Part shown: positions 41,439 through 49,897 of the stretch, one piece after another
Numbering within the stretch: position 1 is the stretch's first letter
Layout: each line of letters starts with the position of its first letter
Source: Bordetella genomosp. 1
Lineage (GTDB): Bacteria; Pseudomonadota; Gammaproteobacteria; Burkholderiales; Burkholderiaceae_B
Reading direction: 5' to 3'
Assembly: GCF_002261335.1 (NCBI RefSeq)
Contig: NZ_NEVL01000001.1
Coordinates: 992,001-1,056,000 of the forward strand
Length of the DNA stretch: 64,000 bases
Made by a program: the position numbers and the translations under genes
The notes under the pieces: generated by a model
Told to the model about the DNA's origin: nothing
Database searches by the model: none
What the model saw: only the letters and a program-made list of their open reading frames with translations

Positions 41439-42983
41439 TCAGGCAGGGACGTGTTCGGCGGCCTGGCGCTCGAGCGGCGCGCAGCTGGCCTGCGACAGCG
41501 CCAGCTCGCGCAATTCGCGCAGGCGGGTCGCCGCGCCGGGCTGGCCGTTGAGCCGGCCGGCCGCGTCGATCAGGGTGCGGTACTTGCTTTCGCCGCGCGC
41601 GTGCGTGTCGCTGTAGCCCTTCACCAGGCGTCGGCACAGCGTGGTCTCGACCGCGAGCGCGTAATCGGTGGGCGCGATGCGCGCGATCAGGTCCAGCCAG
41701 GTGCGCAGGGCTTCGGCCTCGACCTGGTGCCGCAGCAGGCCGCGGCGGAAGCGCCGCATGCCGGCCAGGCCGTAGAAGGCCAGAAAGCCGCCCAGCGTGC
41801 CGAGCCGCATGCGCTTGCCGCGCGCCAGCCGCTTCTGCACGAAGCCGCCGAAGGCGCGCGAGCCCTCGAGCCAGCGGCCGAGGCGCACGGGCAGGGTGCC
41901 GCAGATCTCTTCGAGGCGCGGATGCACGAATTCGGTGGTGTAGACGAGCTGGTCGGGCCTGGCGCCGACCTCGTCGCGCACGCGGGCGTCGCGGCTGCCG
42001 CGGGTCTTCAGGTCGGCCACGCGGATCACGTCGTCGTAGGCCATCGCCACGGCGAGGTGGCGCGCGGCCGCACAGGTGAGCGCCCAGCCGGCGCCGTCGC
42101 CGCCATGCACGCGATCGAGCGCGGCCAGGCGGTCCATGTGGTCGAGGTACTCGGCGGCATAGGCCGGGTCCTGGTAGTCGATCAGGCGCCGCAGCGCCGC
42201 CACCATCAGGGGCTGCGCGGCGCCGGGAAAGTCGCGCCGCACGCGGTCGAGCAGGGCCTGCGTCGCGGCGGTGGCGGCGCGCTCGGGCACTTCGGGCAGG
42301 TGGTCGTGCGCCACGATCGGGTCGGGCTGGGCCGGCGCCTGGGCGGCGGCCGCATAGCCGGCGCCGAAGGCGCGCAGGCTGGCCTGCACGCCCACGCCGG
42401 CGCGTTCGATGGTGGCCTCGAAGGCCTCGCGCGCGAAGGGTAGGGCGCCGCTGCCGGCCACGGCGCCGAACAGGCTGGCGCTGATCACGCTGCCGTTGCG
42501 GTCGGCCAGGTCCTGCAGGTCGAAGCAGAGGAAGCGGCGCGCGCTGTCGCGGCCGGCCTCGAGCACCTTGTTCGGATCGGCGATGCCGTTGCCCGGGGCC
42601 GACTTCTCGCTCACCGCATAGCTGCGGTGCGACGAGCTGATGAGCGTGGTGCGGTCGGGCGTGACGAGACCGCGCGTGATCGCTCGGCCGCCTTCCATCA
42701 GCTCGGCCGCCACCACGAGGTCGACGTCGCCCGGCGTGGGCATCAGGGCCAGCGCGGGCGGGCGGCCGGCGCGCGCGACCTCGGTCTCGGGCAGCAGCTC
42801 GAGGTAATAGATGGTGGCGCCGGTGCGCTGCGCCACGCCCGGCACGGAGGTGGTCTGGGCCCACCAGCCGGCGTGTTCGGCCAGCTCGACGATCCAGTCG
42901 GCGAGCACGCCGCCGCCCTGGCCGCCCATGGCCAGGATGGCGATCTTGATCGGCTGGACGCGGGGGGATTCGGTTTGGCTCAT
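41439..42983 (-). CDS. iorB: Indolepyruvate oxidoreductase beta-subunit-like protein with DUF6537-type extension
   Basis: A 514-residue protein. The first about 200 residues are the gamma/beta domain of 2-oxoacid:acceptor oxidoreductases (IAILAMGGQGGGVLADWIVE, then TSVPGVAQRTGATIYYLELL); the rest is the long C-terminal extension seen in proteobacterial IorB proteins, rich in Arg and Ala with no motif I can name. It would act with IorA to decarboxylate an aryl 2-oxoacid oxidatively to its CoA ester. It lies 7 bases after iorA in the operon. No ferredoxin gene is adjacent. Confidence 0.88.
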   Translation of the reverse strand: MSQTESPRVQPIKIAILAMGGQGGGVLADWIVELAEHAGWWAQTTSVPGVAQRTGATIYYLELLPETEVARAGRPPALALMPTPGDVDLVVAAELMEGGRAITRGLVTPDRTTLISSSHRSYAVSEKSAPGNGIADPNKVLEAGRDSARRFLCFDLQDLADRNGSVISASLFGAVAGSGALPFAREAFEATIERAGVGVQASLRAFGAGYAAAAQAPAQPDPIVAHDHLPEVPERAATAATQALLDRVRRDFPGAAQPLMVAALRRLIDYQDPAYAAEYLDHMDRLAALDRVHGGDGAGWALTCAAARHLAVAMAYDDVIRVADLKTRGSRDARVRDEVGARPDQLVYTTEFVHPRLEEICGTLPVRLGRWLEGSRAFGGFVQKRLARGKRMRLGTLGGFLAFYGLAGMRRFRRGLLRHQVEAEALRTWLDLIARIAPTDYALAVETTLCRRLVKGYSDTHARGESKYRTLIDAAGRLNGQPGAATRLRELRELALSQASCAPLERQAAEHVPA

Positions 42984-42990
42984 GATGCGC

Positions 42991-45213
42991 TCACAGGGCG
43001 TAGCGGGTCAGGCGGGCGGCGCGGCGGCGCTGCAGGAAGCCGATCACGCCGCGGCGCACGCGCGCCAGGAAGCGGTCGCCGGCCGTGGGGTTGTGCACGA
43101 TGTCGGCGCGGTAGAACGACGGGCACAGCACGGCGGCGTGCGCCACCTCGCCGCAGTTGCCGCAGCCCACGCAGCTGCTCTCCACGTGTGCGACCGGATC
43201 GGGCTTGAGCGGGTCGCCGCTGTCCTTGACCGACAGCGACGGACAGCCCGAGAGCCGGATACAGGCGTGGTCGCCGGTGCAGACGTCGGGGTCGACCCCG
43301 AAGCGCTCCTTCACCATGCGCTTGCCTTCCTTCACGGCGCGGTTGAATTGCGGCTTGATGCGGCGCTGCTTGTTCAGCATGCATTCCGACTGCGCGATGA
43401 TGACCTTGGGGCCGCCCTCGCTGGTGGTGAGCGCCTCTTCGAGCACGGCGCGCACGCGCGCCACGTCGTAGGTATGGTCGATCGTGCGCACCCACTTCAC
43501 GCCCACGCCGCGCACGGCGGCGTCGATGGGGTTGTTGGTGGAGCGGTCGGGATTCTCGGCGCGCGACGACAGGATGTCCTGCCCGCCGGTGGCCGAGGAA
43601 TAGAAGTTGTCGACGATGACGATCACGCCGTCGTACTTGTTGAACACCGCGTTGCCGATGCCCGAGGCCAGGCCGTTGTGCCAGAAGCCGCCGTCGCCCA
43701 TGATCGAGATCGGCCGCTTGGCCGCCGGCACGTTGAACGCGGCCGCGCTGGACGCGCCCAGGCCGTAGCCCATGGTGGTGGCGCCCAGGTTGAAGGGCGG
43801 CAGGATCGAGAACAAATGGCAGCCGATGTCACAGGAGATGTGGTGCTGGCCGAGTTTTTCCTGCGCCAGCGTCAGCGCCGAGAAGATCGGCCGCTCCGGA
43901 CAGCCGGTGCAGAAGCCCGCGGGCCGCGGCGGCACCACGGCGGCCAGCTCGGCCGCGTGGCGCATGAAGGTGATCGGCTTTTCCTCGGCGCGCGGCGCCT
44001 CGCGACGGCGCGCCACCTCCGTGATCTCCAGCTGGCGTTCGCCCTGGGCGTCGGCGGCGGCCGGCGCGTGCGTGGCCAGCATCTCGGGTGCCTGCGTCTG
44101 CAGGAAGCGGCGGATGCCGTCGCGCATCACCTGCGTGGTGTACTCGCCCGCCATCGGCAGCACGTCCTTGCCGGACAGCTGCGTGCTCACGCCGGCGCGG
44201 CGCAGCACGGCGTGCAGGTTCTGTTCGATGTAGTCGGGCTGGCCCTCTTCGAGCAGCAGCACGGCGCGCTTGCCGCGGCAGAAGTCCAGCACCTCGTCTT
44301 CGATCACCGGATACGTGACGTTCATCACGTAGATCGGGATGCGGCTGTTGCCGAAGTGGTCGGCCAGGCCCTGCAGCTGCAGCGCGCGGATCACGCCGTT
44401 GTAGAGGCCGCCCTGGATGATGAGGCCGATGTCGTCGCGCTCGCCCTCGAAGAATTCGTTGAGCTTGCGTTCCTTGATGAACGAGATGGCGGCCGGCCAG
44501 CGCTCCTTGATCTTTTCCTGCTCGTGCAGGAACGAGGCCGGCGGCAGCACGATGCGCGAGGTGTCGCGCTGCGGCTGTTCCAGGGCCTGCGCCAGCGAAT
44601 AGGCCGGCCGTTGATTGTCCTTGGCGATGAAGCGGCCGTGCACGTGGCAGCCGCGGATGCGCAGCTGCAGCATGACCGGGGTCTTGCTGGCCTCCGACAG
44701 CGAGAAGCCGTCTTCGACCGCCTTCACCATGCTCTCGAGGTTGGGACGCGGGTCCAGCAGCCAGATCTGCGACTTCATCGCGAAGGCGTGCGAACGCTCC
44801 TGCATGATGGAGGAGCCCTCGCCGTAGTCTTCGCCCACGATGACCAGCGCGCCGCCGGTCACGCCGCCCGAGGCCAGGTTGGCGAGGGCGTCGGAGGCGA
44901 CGTTGGTGCCCACCGTGGATTTCCAGGTGACGGCGCCGCGGATCGGGTACATCACGGAGGCCGCCAGCGTGGCGGCGGCGGTGGCTTCGGAGGCGCTGGT
45001 CTCGAAGTGCACGCCGAGCTCCTGCAGGATCTCGTTGGCATCGGCCAGCACGTCCATCAGGTGCGAGATCGGCGAGCCCTGATAGCCGGCGACGTATCCG
45101 ACGCCCGACTGCAGCAACGCCTTGGTGACCGCAAGAATGCCCTCGCCGCGGAACTCTTCGCCCGCGCCGATGCGCAACTGCTGGACTTCTTTCTTGAACG
45201 ACCTTTCCGCCAT
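42991..45213 (-). CDS. iorA: Indolepyruvate ferredoxin oxidoreductase alpha subunit
   Basis: A 740-residue TPP enzyme. The N-terminal pyrimidine-binding half has GYVAGYQGSPISHLMDVLAD; the central TPP/Mg site is IMGDGGFWHNGLASG with VIVDN about 26 residues later; the C-terminus carries two ferredoxin-like 4Fe-4S sites (GDHACIRLSGCPS and SCVGCGNCGEVAHAAVLCPS). It oxidatively decarboxylates aryl-pyruvates or aryl-glyoxylates to CoA thioesters. It is the first gene of the 14-gene operon. In this context isatinate (2-aminophenylglyoxylate) is my favoured substrate, an inference. A consensus promoter lies about 90 bases upstream. Confidence 0.92.
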   Translation of the reverse strand: MAERSFKKEVQQLRIGAGEEFRGEGILAVTKALLQSGVGYVAGYQGSPISHLMDVLADANEILQELGVHFETSASEATAAATLAASVMYPIRGAVTWKSTVGTNVASDALANLASGGVTGGALVIVGEDYGEGSSIMQERSHAFAMKSQIWLLDPRPNLESMVKAVEDGFSLSEASKTPVMLQLRIRGCHVHGRFIAKDNQRPAYSLAQALEQPQRDTSRIVLPPASFLHEQEKIKERWPAAISFIKERKLNEFFEGERDDIGLIIQGGLYNGVIRALQLQGLADHFGNSRIPIYVMNVTYPVIEDEVLDFCRGKRAVLLLEEGQPDYIEQNLHAVLRRAGVSTQLSGKDVLPMAGEYTTQVMRDGIRRFLQTQAPEMLATHAPAAADAQGERQLEITEVARRREAPRAEEKPITFMRHAAELAAVVPPRPAGFCTGCPERPIFSALTLAQEKLGQHHISCDIGCHLFSILPPFNLGATTMGYGLGASSAAAFNVPAAKRPISIMGDGGFWHNGLASGIGNAVFNKYDGVIVIVDNFYSSATGGQDILSSRAENPDRSTNNPIDAAVRGVGVKWVRTIDHTYDVARVRAVLEEALTTSEGGPKVIIAQSECMLNKQRRIKPQFNRAVKEGKRMVKERFGVDPDVCTGDHACIRLSGCPSLSVKDSGDPLKPDPVAHVESSCVGCGNCGEVAHAAVLCPSFYRADIVHNPTAGDRFLARVRRGVIGFLQRRRAARLTRYAL

Positions 45214-45301
45214 CGAGAAACCCCTTGAGTACAGGCCTTGGGCCTGTCATGGGATGTTGCGTGGCAACACGCACATCCTGTTTTTCTGGTGCCGCGAAAA
45301 T

Positions 45302-45330
45302 ACTTTAGAAGTCAACCTTTTAGCTGTCAA
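45302..45330 (-). promoter_or_regulatory. Sigma70 promoter of the ior/dioxygenase operon
   Basis: On the minus strand a perfect TTGACA (45330-45325) is followed by a 17-base spacer and TAAAGT (45307-45302, four of six). Transcription would start near 45295, giving a leader of about 80 bases before iorA. It sits in an AT-rich island unlike the surrounding DNA. Confidence 0.7.
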
Positions 45331-45338
45331 TAAAAAAT

Positions 45339-45350
45339 ATGAATTTTCAT
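45339..45350. promoter_or_regulatory. Candidate MarR operator: inverted repeat upstream of the ior promoter
   Basis: ATGAA-TT-TTCAT is a perfect short palindrome just upstream of the -35 box of the operon, within the AT-rich 45214-45617 gap shared with the divergent MarR gene. MarR dimers bind palindromes of about this size. The region also holds two GTCAA half-sites (45311-45330) that could be part of a second site. Binding is inferred. Confidence 0.45.
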
Positions 45351-45617
45351 TGAAAGAAAAAAATATCACGCAAAAACAAGGGTGTATATACTCGTTGTCC
45401 AGCGATGCAAGCGCCGTCCGCGTGCCTGAAACTGGTGCAAAAACGGCTTTGATTTGAGGGCAAACCCTATGCTGCGCAACAGCATCGGGATGCGCTTTGG
45501 TGCATGCGTGGCAGAGAGCAGCACCGCGCTGGTGCGCAGGGTGTTGCAGCGCATGAATCGCGTTCCGCGCGCCGCTGTTTGTCCGGCGCAACGATGAAGC
45601 ACACGGACCCAGGGACC

Positions 45618-46136
45618 ATGAAGAAGAACATTGCCTTCGATAGCGCGCCCGCCACCGACGCGGGCCGCGCGCCGCGCTTCGTCGACAACTACCTGGCCTA
45701 TCTGCTGGCGCAGGCCAGTCATCGCATCTCGGCCGAGTTTCACCTGCAGGCGCGCGCCGCCGGGCTCTCGGTGACCGAGTGGCGGGTGCTCGCCAGCCTG
45801 GAAGGCAGCCCCGGCGAAACCATCGGCGCGCTGGCGGCCGCGGCCCTGACCAAGCAGCCCACCCTGAGCAAGGTGGTGCAGCGCATGGAGGCCGAGGGCC
45901 TGCTCGCGCGCACCGGCGTGCGCAGCGACCGGCGCCAGACCCGCGTGCGCATCACGTCCAAGGGGCATGCGCTGGTCGCGCGCCTGTGCGACGCGGCGCT
46001 GGCGCACCAGGAAGCCGTGTTGCGGCCCTTCGGCCACGAGCGCGCGGCGCAGCTGATGGACATGTTGCGTGCGCTGATGGGCCTGCCGCTGGGCGCGGCC
46101 GAGGCGCTCGAGCCGGAAGACGACGCGGAAGACTGA
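45618..46136 (+). CDS. MarR-family transcriptional regulator of the catabolic operon
   Basis: A winged-helix MarR protein (172 residues from this start): FHLQARAAGLSVTEWRVLAS, then LTKQPTLSKVVQRMEAEGLL (recognition helix region) and RTGVRSDRRQTRVRITSKGH (wing). It is divergent from the operon, as expected for a local repressor released by an aromatic acid. In Variovorax the matching regulators of auxin breakdown are IadR-type MarR proteins that respond to indole-3-acetate. The start could also be the ATG at 45594, eight codons upstream; the one at 45618 has AGGG four bases before it. Confidence 0.9.
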   Translation: MKKNIAFDSAPATDAGRAPRFVDNYLAYLLAQASHRISAEFHLQARAAGLSVTEWRVLASLEGSPGETIGALAAAALTKQPTLSKVVQRMEAEGLLARTGVRSDRRQTRVRITSKGHALVARLCDAALAHQEAVLRPFGHERAAQLMDMLRALMGLPLGAAEALEPEDDAED

Positions 46137-46282
46137 GGGGCTGGGCGGGTGCTCGGCGGGCTGGCGCCGCGGCCGCGGCCCCCGCGCGGACCCGGGCGCG
46201 AGCTGCCAACGGCGGCTACCAGCCCGTCCCTCATTGCACAACATTGAGCTAATAACCGCTCCATATCGGCACAAACCCCTAA

Positions 46283-46311
46283 TTGACGGCGCTGTCGGGG
46301 GTAGGCAATAT
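46283..46311 (+). promoter_or_regulatory. Probable promoter of the peptide ABC importer operon
   Basis: TTGACG (46283-46288) and CAATAT (46306-46311) with a 17-base spacer lie 37 bases before the start of the binding-protein gene. The -35 box is five of six and the -10 four of six. Confidence 0.6.
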
Positions 46312-46347
46312 CCGCCCGTTTTATTCAGATACTTGTCAGGAGCTATG

Positions 46348-47919
46348 ATGCGCCGCACCTTGATTGCTATCGCGATCGCCGCCGCTGTGGCTGCCCCCAC
46401 GATCGGGCACGCCAAGACCTTCCGCTGGGCAGCACAGGGCGACATCCTCACGATGGATCCGCACTCGCAGAACGAGGGCATGACCATCGCGGCCAACAGC
46501 TACGTCTACGAACCCCTGGTCGATTACGACGCCACGTTCAAGGTCGTCCCGCGTCTGGCCACCGAGTGGGAGCAGGTCTCGCCCACGCTGTATCGCTTCA
46601 AGCTGCGCCAGGGCGTGAAGTTCCACGACGGCGCGCCGTTCACGGCCGACGACGTCGTGTTCTCGGTGCATCGCGCGATGGCGCCCACCTCGAACTACAA
46701 GGCCTACACCACCGGCATCAAGGAAGCGCGCAAGGTCGACGACTTCACCGTCGAGATCGAAACCTCCGCGCCCAACCCCGTGCTGCTGCGCCAGCTGCCC
46801 AACGTGTTCATCATGAACAAGGCGTGGTCGGAAAAGAACAACGTCACCAAGCCGCAGGACTTCGTCAACAAGGAAGAGACCTACGCGGCGCGCAACACCA
46901 ACGGCACGGGCCCCTACCAGCTCAAGTCGCGTGAAGTGGACGTGCGCACCGTGTTCGCACAGAACGCGAACTGGTGGAACAAGGACAAGAAGGTCGGCAA
47001 CGTGACCGAGGTCGTGTTCACGCCGATCAAGCAGAACGCCACCCGCACGGCCGCGCTGCTGTCGGGCGAGATCGATTTCGTGCTGGACCCGGCCGCCCAG
47101 GATCTGGACCGCCTGCGCCGCGAGGCCAAGGTGGTCGAGGGCAACGAGTACCGCACCATCTACATCGGCTACGACCAGAAGCGTCCGGAGCTGCTGTATT
47201 CGAACATCAAGGGCAAGAACCCCTTCACCGACGTGCGCGTGCGCGAGGCGCTCTACCGCGCCATCGACGTCGACGCCATCAAGCGCGCCGTGATGCGCGG
47301 CCTGTCGGCGCCCACCGGCACGATGATCGCGCCGCAGGTGCACGGCTGGACCGAAGCGCTGCACAAGCGCGTGCCCTACGATCCCGAGAAGGCCCGCGCG
47401 CTGCTGAAGGAAGCCGGCTACGACGGCACCCTGAACTTCACGCTGGACTGCCCCAACAATCGCTACATCAACGACGAGGCCATCTGCCAGGCCGTGGTCG
47501 GGATGTGGGCCAAGGTGGGCGTGAAGGCCTCGCTCAACGCGATGCCGCGCGCCACTTACTTCCCCAAGGTGCAGAACCGCGACACCAGCGTGTATCTGTT
47601 CGGCTGGGGCGTGCCCACCTTCGACGCCATGTACACCCTGCAGAACCTGATCCGCACCAAGGGTGAGGGCGCCGACGGCATGTACAACCTGGGCGACTAC
47701 AGCAACAAGGAAGTCGACGCCATCATCGATCGCGTCAAGACCGAGACCGACGTGGCCAAGCGCGACGCCGACATCCACAAGGCGCTGGAGATCCACGCCA
47801 AGGAATTCGGCCACATCCCGCTGCACGACCAGGTCATTCCCTGGGCGATGCGCAAGAACGTCAGCGTGACGCACCGCGCCGACAACCGTCTCGTGGCCGA
47901 TTGGGTCAAGGTCGACTGA
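46348..47919 (+). CDS. Peptide/nickel-type ABC transporter substrate-binding protein (DppA-like)
   Basis: A family 5 solute-binding protein (523 residues) with a Sec signal peptide (LIAIAIAAAVAAPTIGHA, cleavage at about residue 22). Seen: DILTMDPHSQNEGMTIAANS, YRFKLRQGVKFHDGAPFTAD (family signature) and KNPFTDVRVREALYRAIDVD. The substrate is likely a dipeptide, oligopeptide or related compound. The start ATG at 46348 has GGAG five bases upstream; the adjacent ATG at 46345 is too close to it. Permease and ATPase genes follow in order. Confidence 0.93.
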   Translation: MRRTLIAIAIAAAVAAPTIGHAKTFRWAAQGDILTMDPHSQNEGMTIAANSYVYEPLVDYDATFKVVPRLATEWEQVSPTLYRFKLRQGVKFHDGAPFTADDVVFSVHRAMAPTSNYKAYTTGIKEARKVDDFTVEIETSAPNPVLLRQLPNVFIMNKAWSEKNNVTKPQDFVNKEETYAARNTNGTGPYQLKSREVDVRTVFAQNANWWNKDKKVGNVTEVVFTPIKQNATRTAALLSGEIDFVLDPAAQDLDRLRREAKVVEGNEYRTIYIGYDQKRPELLYSNIKGKNPFTDVRVREALYRAIDVDAIKRAVMRGLSAPTGTMIAPQVHGWTEALHKRVPYDPEKARALLKEAGYDGTLNFTLDCPNNRYINDEAICQAVVGMWAKVGVKASLNAMPRATYFPKVQNRDTSVYLFGWGVPTFDAMYTLQNLIRTKGEGADGMYNLGDYSNKEVDAIIDRVKTETDVAKRDADIHKALEIHAKEFGHIPLHDQVIPWAMRKNVSVTHRADNRLVADWVKVD

Positions 47920-47941
47920 CCTCCGCGGCTTTCCCTCCCCG

Positions 47942-47967
47942 GCGGCGGCGTCGTGAGACGCCGCCGC
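47942..47967 (+). repeat. Hairpin between the binding-protein and first permease genes
   Basis: A perfect 11-bp GC stem (GCGGCGGCGTC / GACGCCGCCGC) with a GTGA tetraloop and no T-run lies in the 67-base gap. Hairpins of this kind after binding-protein genes protect the upstream mRNA or cut read-through, so the binding protein is made in excess over the membrane parts. That function is inferred. Confidence 0.6.
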
Positions 47968-47986
47968 GTCCTGCTTTCATCTCCCC

Positions 47987-48976
47987 ATGTTCGCATTCAT
48001 CCTCCGCCGCCTGTTGCAGGCCGGCGCGGTCATGCTTACGGTGGCCCTGTTGGCGTTCGTGCTGTTCCAGTATGTGGGTGACCCGGTCACCATCATGCTG
48101 GGCCAGGACGCCACGGACGCCGAGCGCGTGGAACTGCGCCACAAACTGGGCCTGGACGATCCCGCGCCCGTCCAGTTCGCGCGCTTTGTCGGCAACGCCG
48201 TGCAAGGCGACTTCGGCATTTCGCTGCGCCAGAGCGAGCCCGTCTCCAGCCTGATCCGCAGCCGCCTGCCGGCCACGCTCGAGCTCTCGTTCGCCGCGGC
48301 CATCCTCGCGCTCGTGGTCGGCCTGCCGCTCGGCGTCTACACCGCGCTGCGCCGCCACGGCATGCTGTCGCAGCTGGTGCTGGCCGGCTCGCTGCTGGGC
48401 GTGTCGCTGCCCACCTTCCTGATCGGCATCCTGCTGATCCTGGTGTTCTCGGTGCAGCTCGGCTGGCTGCCCAGCTATGGCCGCGGCGACACGGTCGCGC
48501 TGGGCTGGTGGACCACCGGCCTGCTCACGCCCACGGGCTGGAAGCACCTGATCCTGCCGGCCATCACGCTGTCGCTGTTCCAGATGACGCTGATCCTGCG
48601 CTTGGTGCGTTCCGAGATGCTGGAGGTGCTGCGCACCGACTACATCAAGTTCGCCCGGGCCCGCGGCCTGAAGCGCCGCGCCATCCACTTCGGCCACGCG
48701 CTGAAGAACACCATGGTGCCGGTGATCACGATCACCGGCCTGCAACTGGGCGGCATCATCGCGTTCGCGATCGTCACCGAGACGGTGTTCCAGTGGCCCG
48801 GCATGGGCCTGCTGTTCATCCAGGCGGTGCAGTTCGCCGACGTGCCGGTGATGGCGGCCTACCTCTGTCTGATCGCGCTCGTGTTCGTGCTGATCAACCT
48901 GGTGGTCGATCTGCTGTATTTCTTTGTGGACCCGCGCCTGCGCTCGGGTCTGGGCGGCGCGCGGGGAGGTCACTGA
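47987..48976 (+). CDS. Peptide ABC transporter permease (DppB-like)
   Basis: An inner-membrane permease of 329 residues with six predicted TM segments. It begins FILRRLLQAGAVMLTVALLA and contains LGLDDPAPVQFARFVGNAVQ GD (the DppB-type periplasmic loop) and the EAA-type loop YIKFARARGLKRRAIHFGHA (about residue 215), which contacts the ATPases. It is co-transcribed with the next permease gene, whose ATG overlaps its stop (TGATG). Confidence 0.94.
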   Translation: MFAFILRRLLQAGAVMLTVALLAFVLFQYVGDPVTIMLGQDATDAERVELRHKLGLDDPAPVQFARFVGNAVQGDFGISLRQSEPVSSLIRSRLPATLELSFAAAILALVVGLPLGVYTALRRHGMLSQLVLAGSLLGVSLPTFLIGILLILVFSVQLGWLPSYGRGDTVALGWWTTGLLTPTGWKHLILPAITLSLFQMTLILRLVRSEMLEVLRTDYIKFARARGLKRRAIHFGHALKNTMVPVITITGLQLGGIIAFAIVTETVFQWPGMGLLFIQAVQFADVPVMAAYLCLIALVFVLINLVVDLLYFFVDPRLRSGLGGARGGH

Positions 48977-49890
48977 TGCAAGCCACGCTCAAACGCTGGT
49001 GGAACAGCGACCTGCTCTGGTCCTGGCGCCACGCCCCGGTGGCCATCGTCGCCACCGTGATCCTGTTCCTGCTGCTGGTCGGCTCGTTCGGCGCGGCCTG
49101 GGTCGCGCCGCACAATCCCTTCGACCTGACCACGGTGGAGCTGCTCGACGCGCTGCTGCCGCCGGCCTGGGAAGACAACGGCTCGACCAAGTATCTGCTG
49201 GGCACCGACAGCCAGGGCCGCGATCTCTATTCCGCGCTGCTGTACGGCACCCGGGTCTCGCTGCTGATCGGCCTGGCCTCGGTGGCGCTGTCGATGCTGA
49301 TCGGCATCGTGCTGGGGCTCCTGTCGGGCTATGTCGGCGGCCGCGTCGACGCCTTCATCATGCGCGTGGCCGACGTGCAGCTGTCGTTCCCGGCCATCCT
49401 GATCGCGCTGCTGATCGACGGCGTCGCCCGCGCCGCCGTGCCGCGCGAGCTGCACGAGGTGATCGCGTTCCCGGTGCTGATCGGCGCCATCGCGCTGGCC
49501 GGCTGGCCGCAATACGCGCGCACGGTGCGCGGCTCGACCCTGGTCGAGAAGAACCGCGAATACGTGCAGGCCGCGCGCGTGATCGGCGTGTCGACGCCGG
49601 TCATCATGTTCCGCCACGTGCTGCCCAACGTGATGGGGCCGGTGCTGGTGCTGGCCACGGTCCACCTGGCCACCGCCATCATCACCGAGGCGACGCTGTC
49701 GTTCCTCGGCGTGGGCGTGCCGCCCACCGCGCCCTCGCTGGGCACGCTGATCCGGATCGGCAACGATTTCCTGTTCTCGGGCGAATGGTGGATCACCATC
49801 TTCCCGGGGCTGGCGCTGGTGCTGCTGGTGCTGTCGGTCAACCTGCTGGGCGATTGGTTGCGCGATGCGCTCAATCCCCGCCTGAATTGA
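48976..49890 (+). CDS. Peptide ABC transporter permease (DppC-like)
   Basis: The second inner-membrane subunit, 304 residues. It has the DppC-type N-terminal TM (APVAIVATVILFLLLVGSFG), the LLGTDSQGRDLYSALLYGTR motif (about residue 75) and an EAA loop EYVQAARVIGVSTPVIMFRH. It forms the translocation path with the DppB-like protein. The ATG at 48976 shares its first base with the upstream stop codon. An upstream extension of the frame inside dppB is antisense-like low-complexity sequence and not part of the protein. Confidence 0.94.
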   Translation: MQATLKRWWNSDLLWSWRHAPVAIVATVILFLLLVGSFGAAWVAPHNPFDLTTVELLDALLPPAWEDNGSTKYLLGTDSQGRDLYSALLYGTRVSLLIGLASVALSMLIGIVLGLLSGYVGGRVDAFIMRVADVQLSFPAILIALLIDGVARAAVPRELHEVIAFPVLIGAIALAGWPQYARTVRGSTLVEKNREYVQAARVIGVSTPVIMFRHVLPNVMGPVLVLATVHLATAIITEATLSFLGVGVPPTAPSLGTLIRIGNDFLFSGEWWITIFPGLALVLLVLSVNLLGDWLRDALNPRLN

Positions 49891-49897
49891 GGTGGCC

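Larger units (their letters stand above)
45214..45617. promoter_or_regulatory. 404-base divergent intergenic region, iorA / marR
   Basis: No gene is seen. The stretch from about 45280 to 45400 is strikingly AT-rich for this genome. It contains the operon promoter and the palindrome listed separately, and on the plus strand a TATACT hexamer (45387-45392) that could serve the MarR gene, although no good -35 box is at the right distance. The remaining part toward 45617 is GC-rich and probably forms the leader of the MarR mRNA. Confidence 0.6.

Noticed and set aside
45247-45591. Minus-strand open frame in the iorA/marR gap
   Set aside because: It covers the AT-rich promoter island, has no ribosome-binding site or family motif, and would place coding sequence over the operon promoter.
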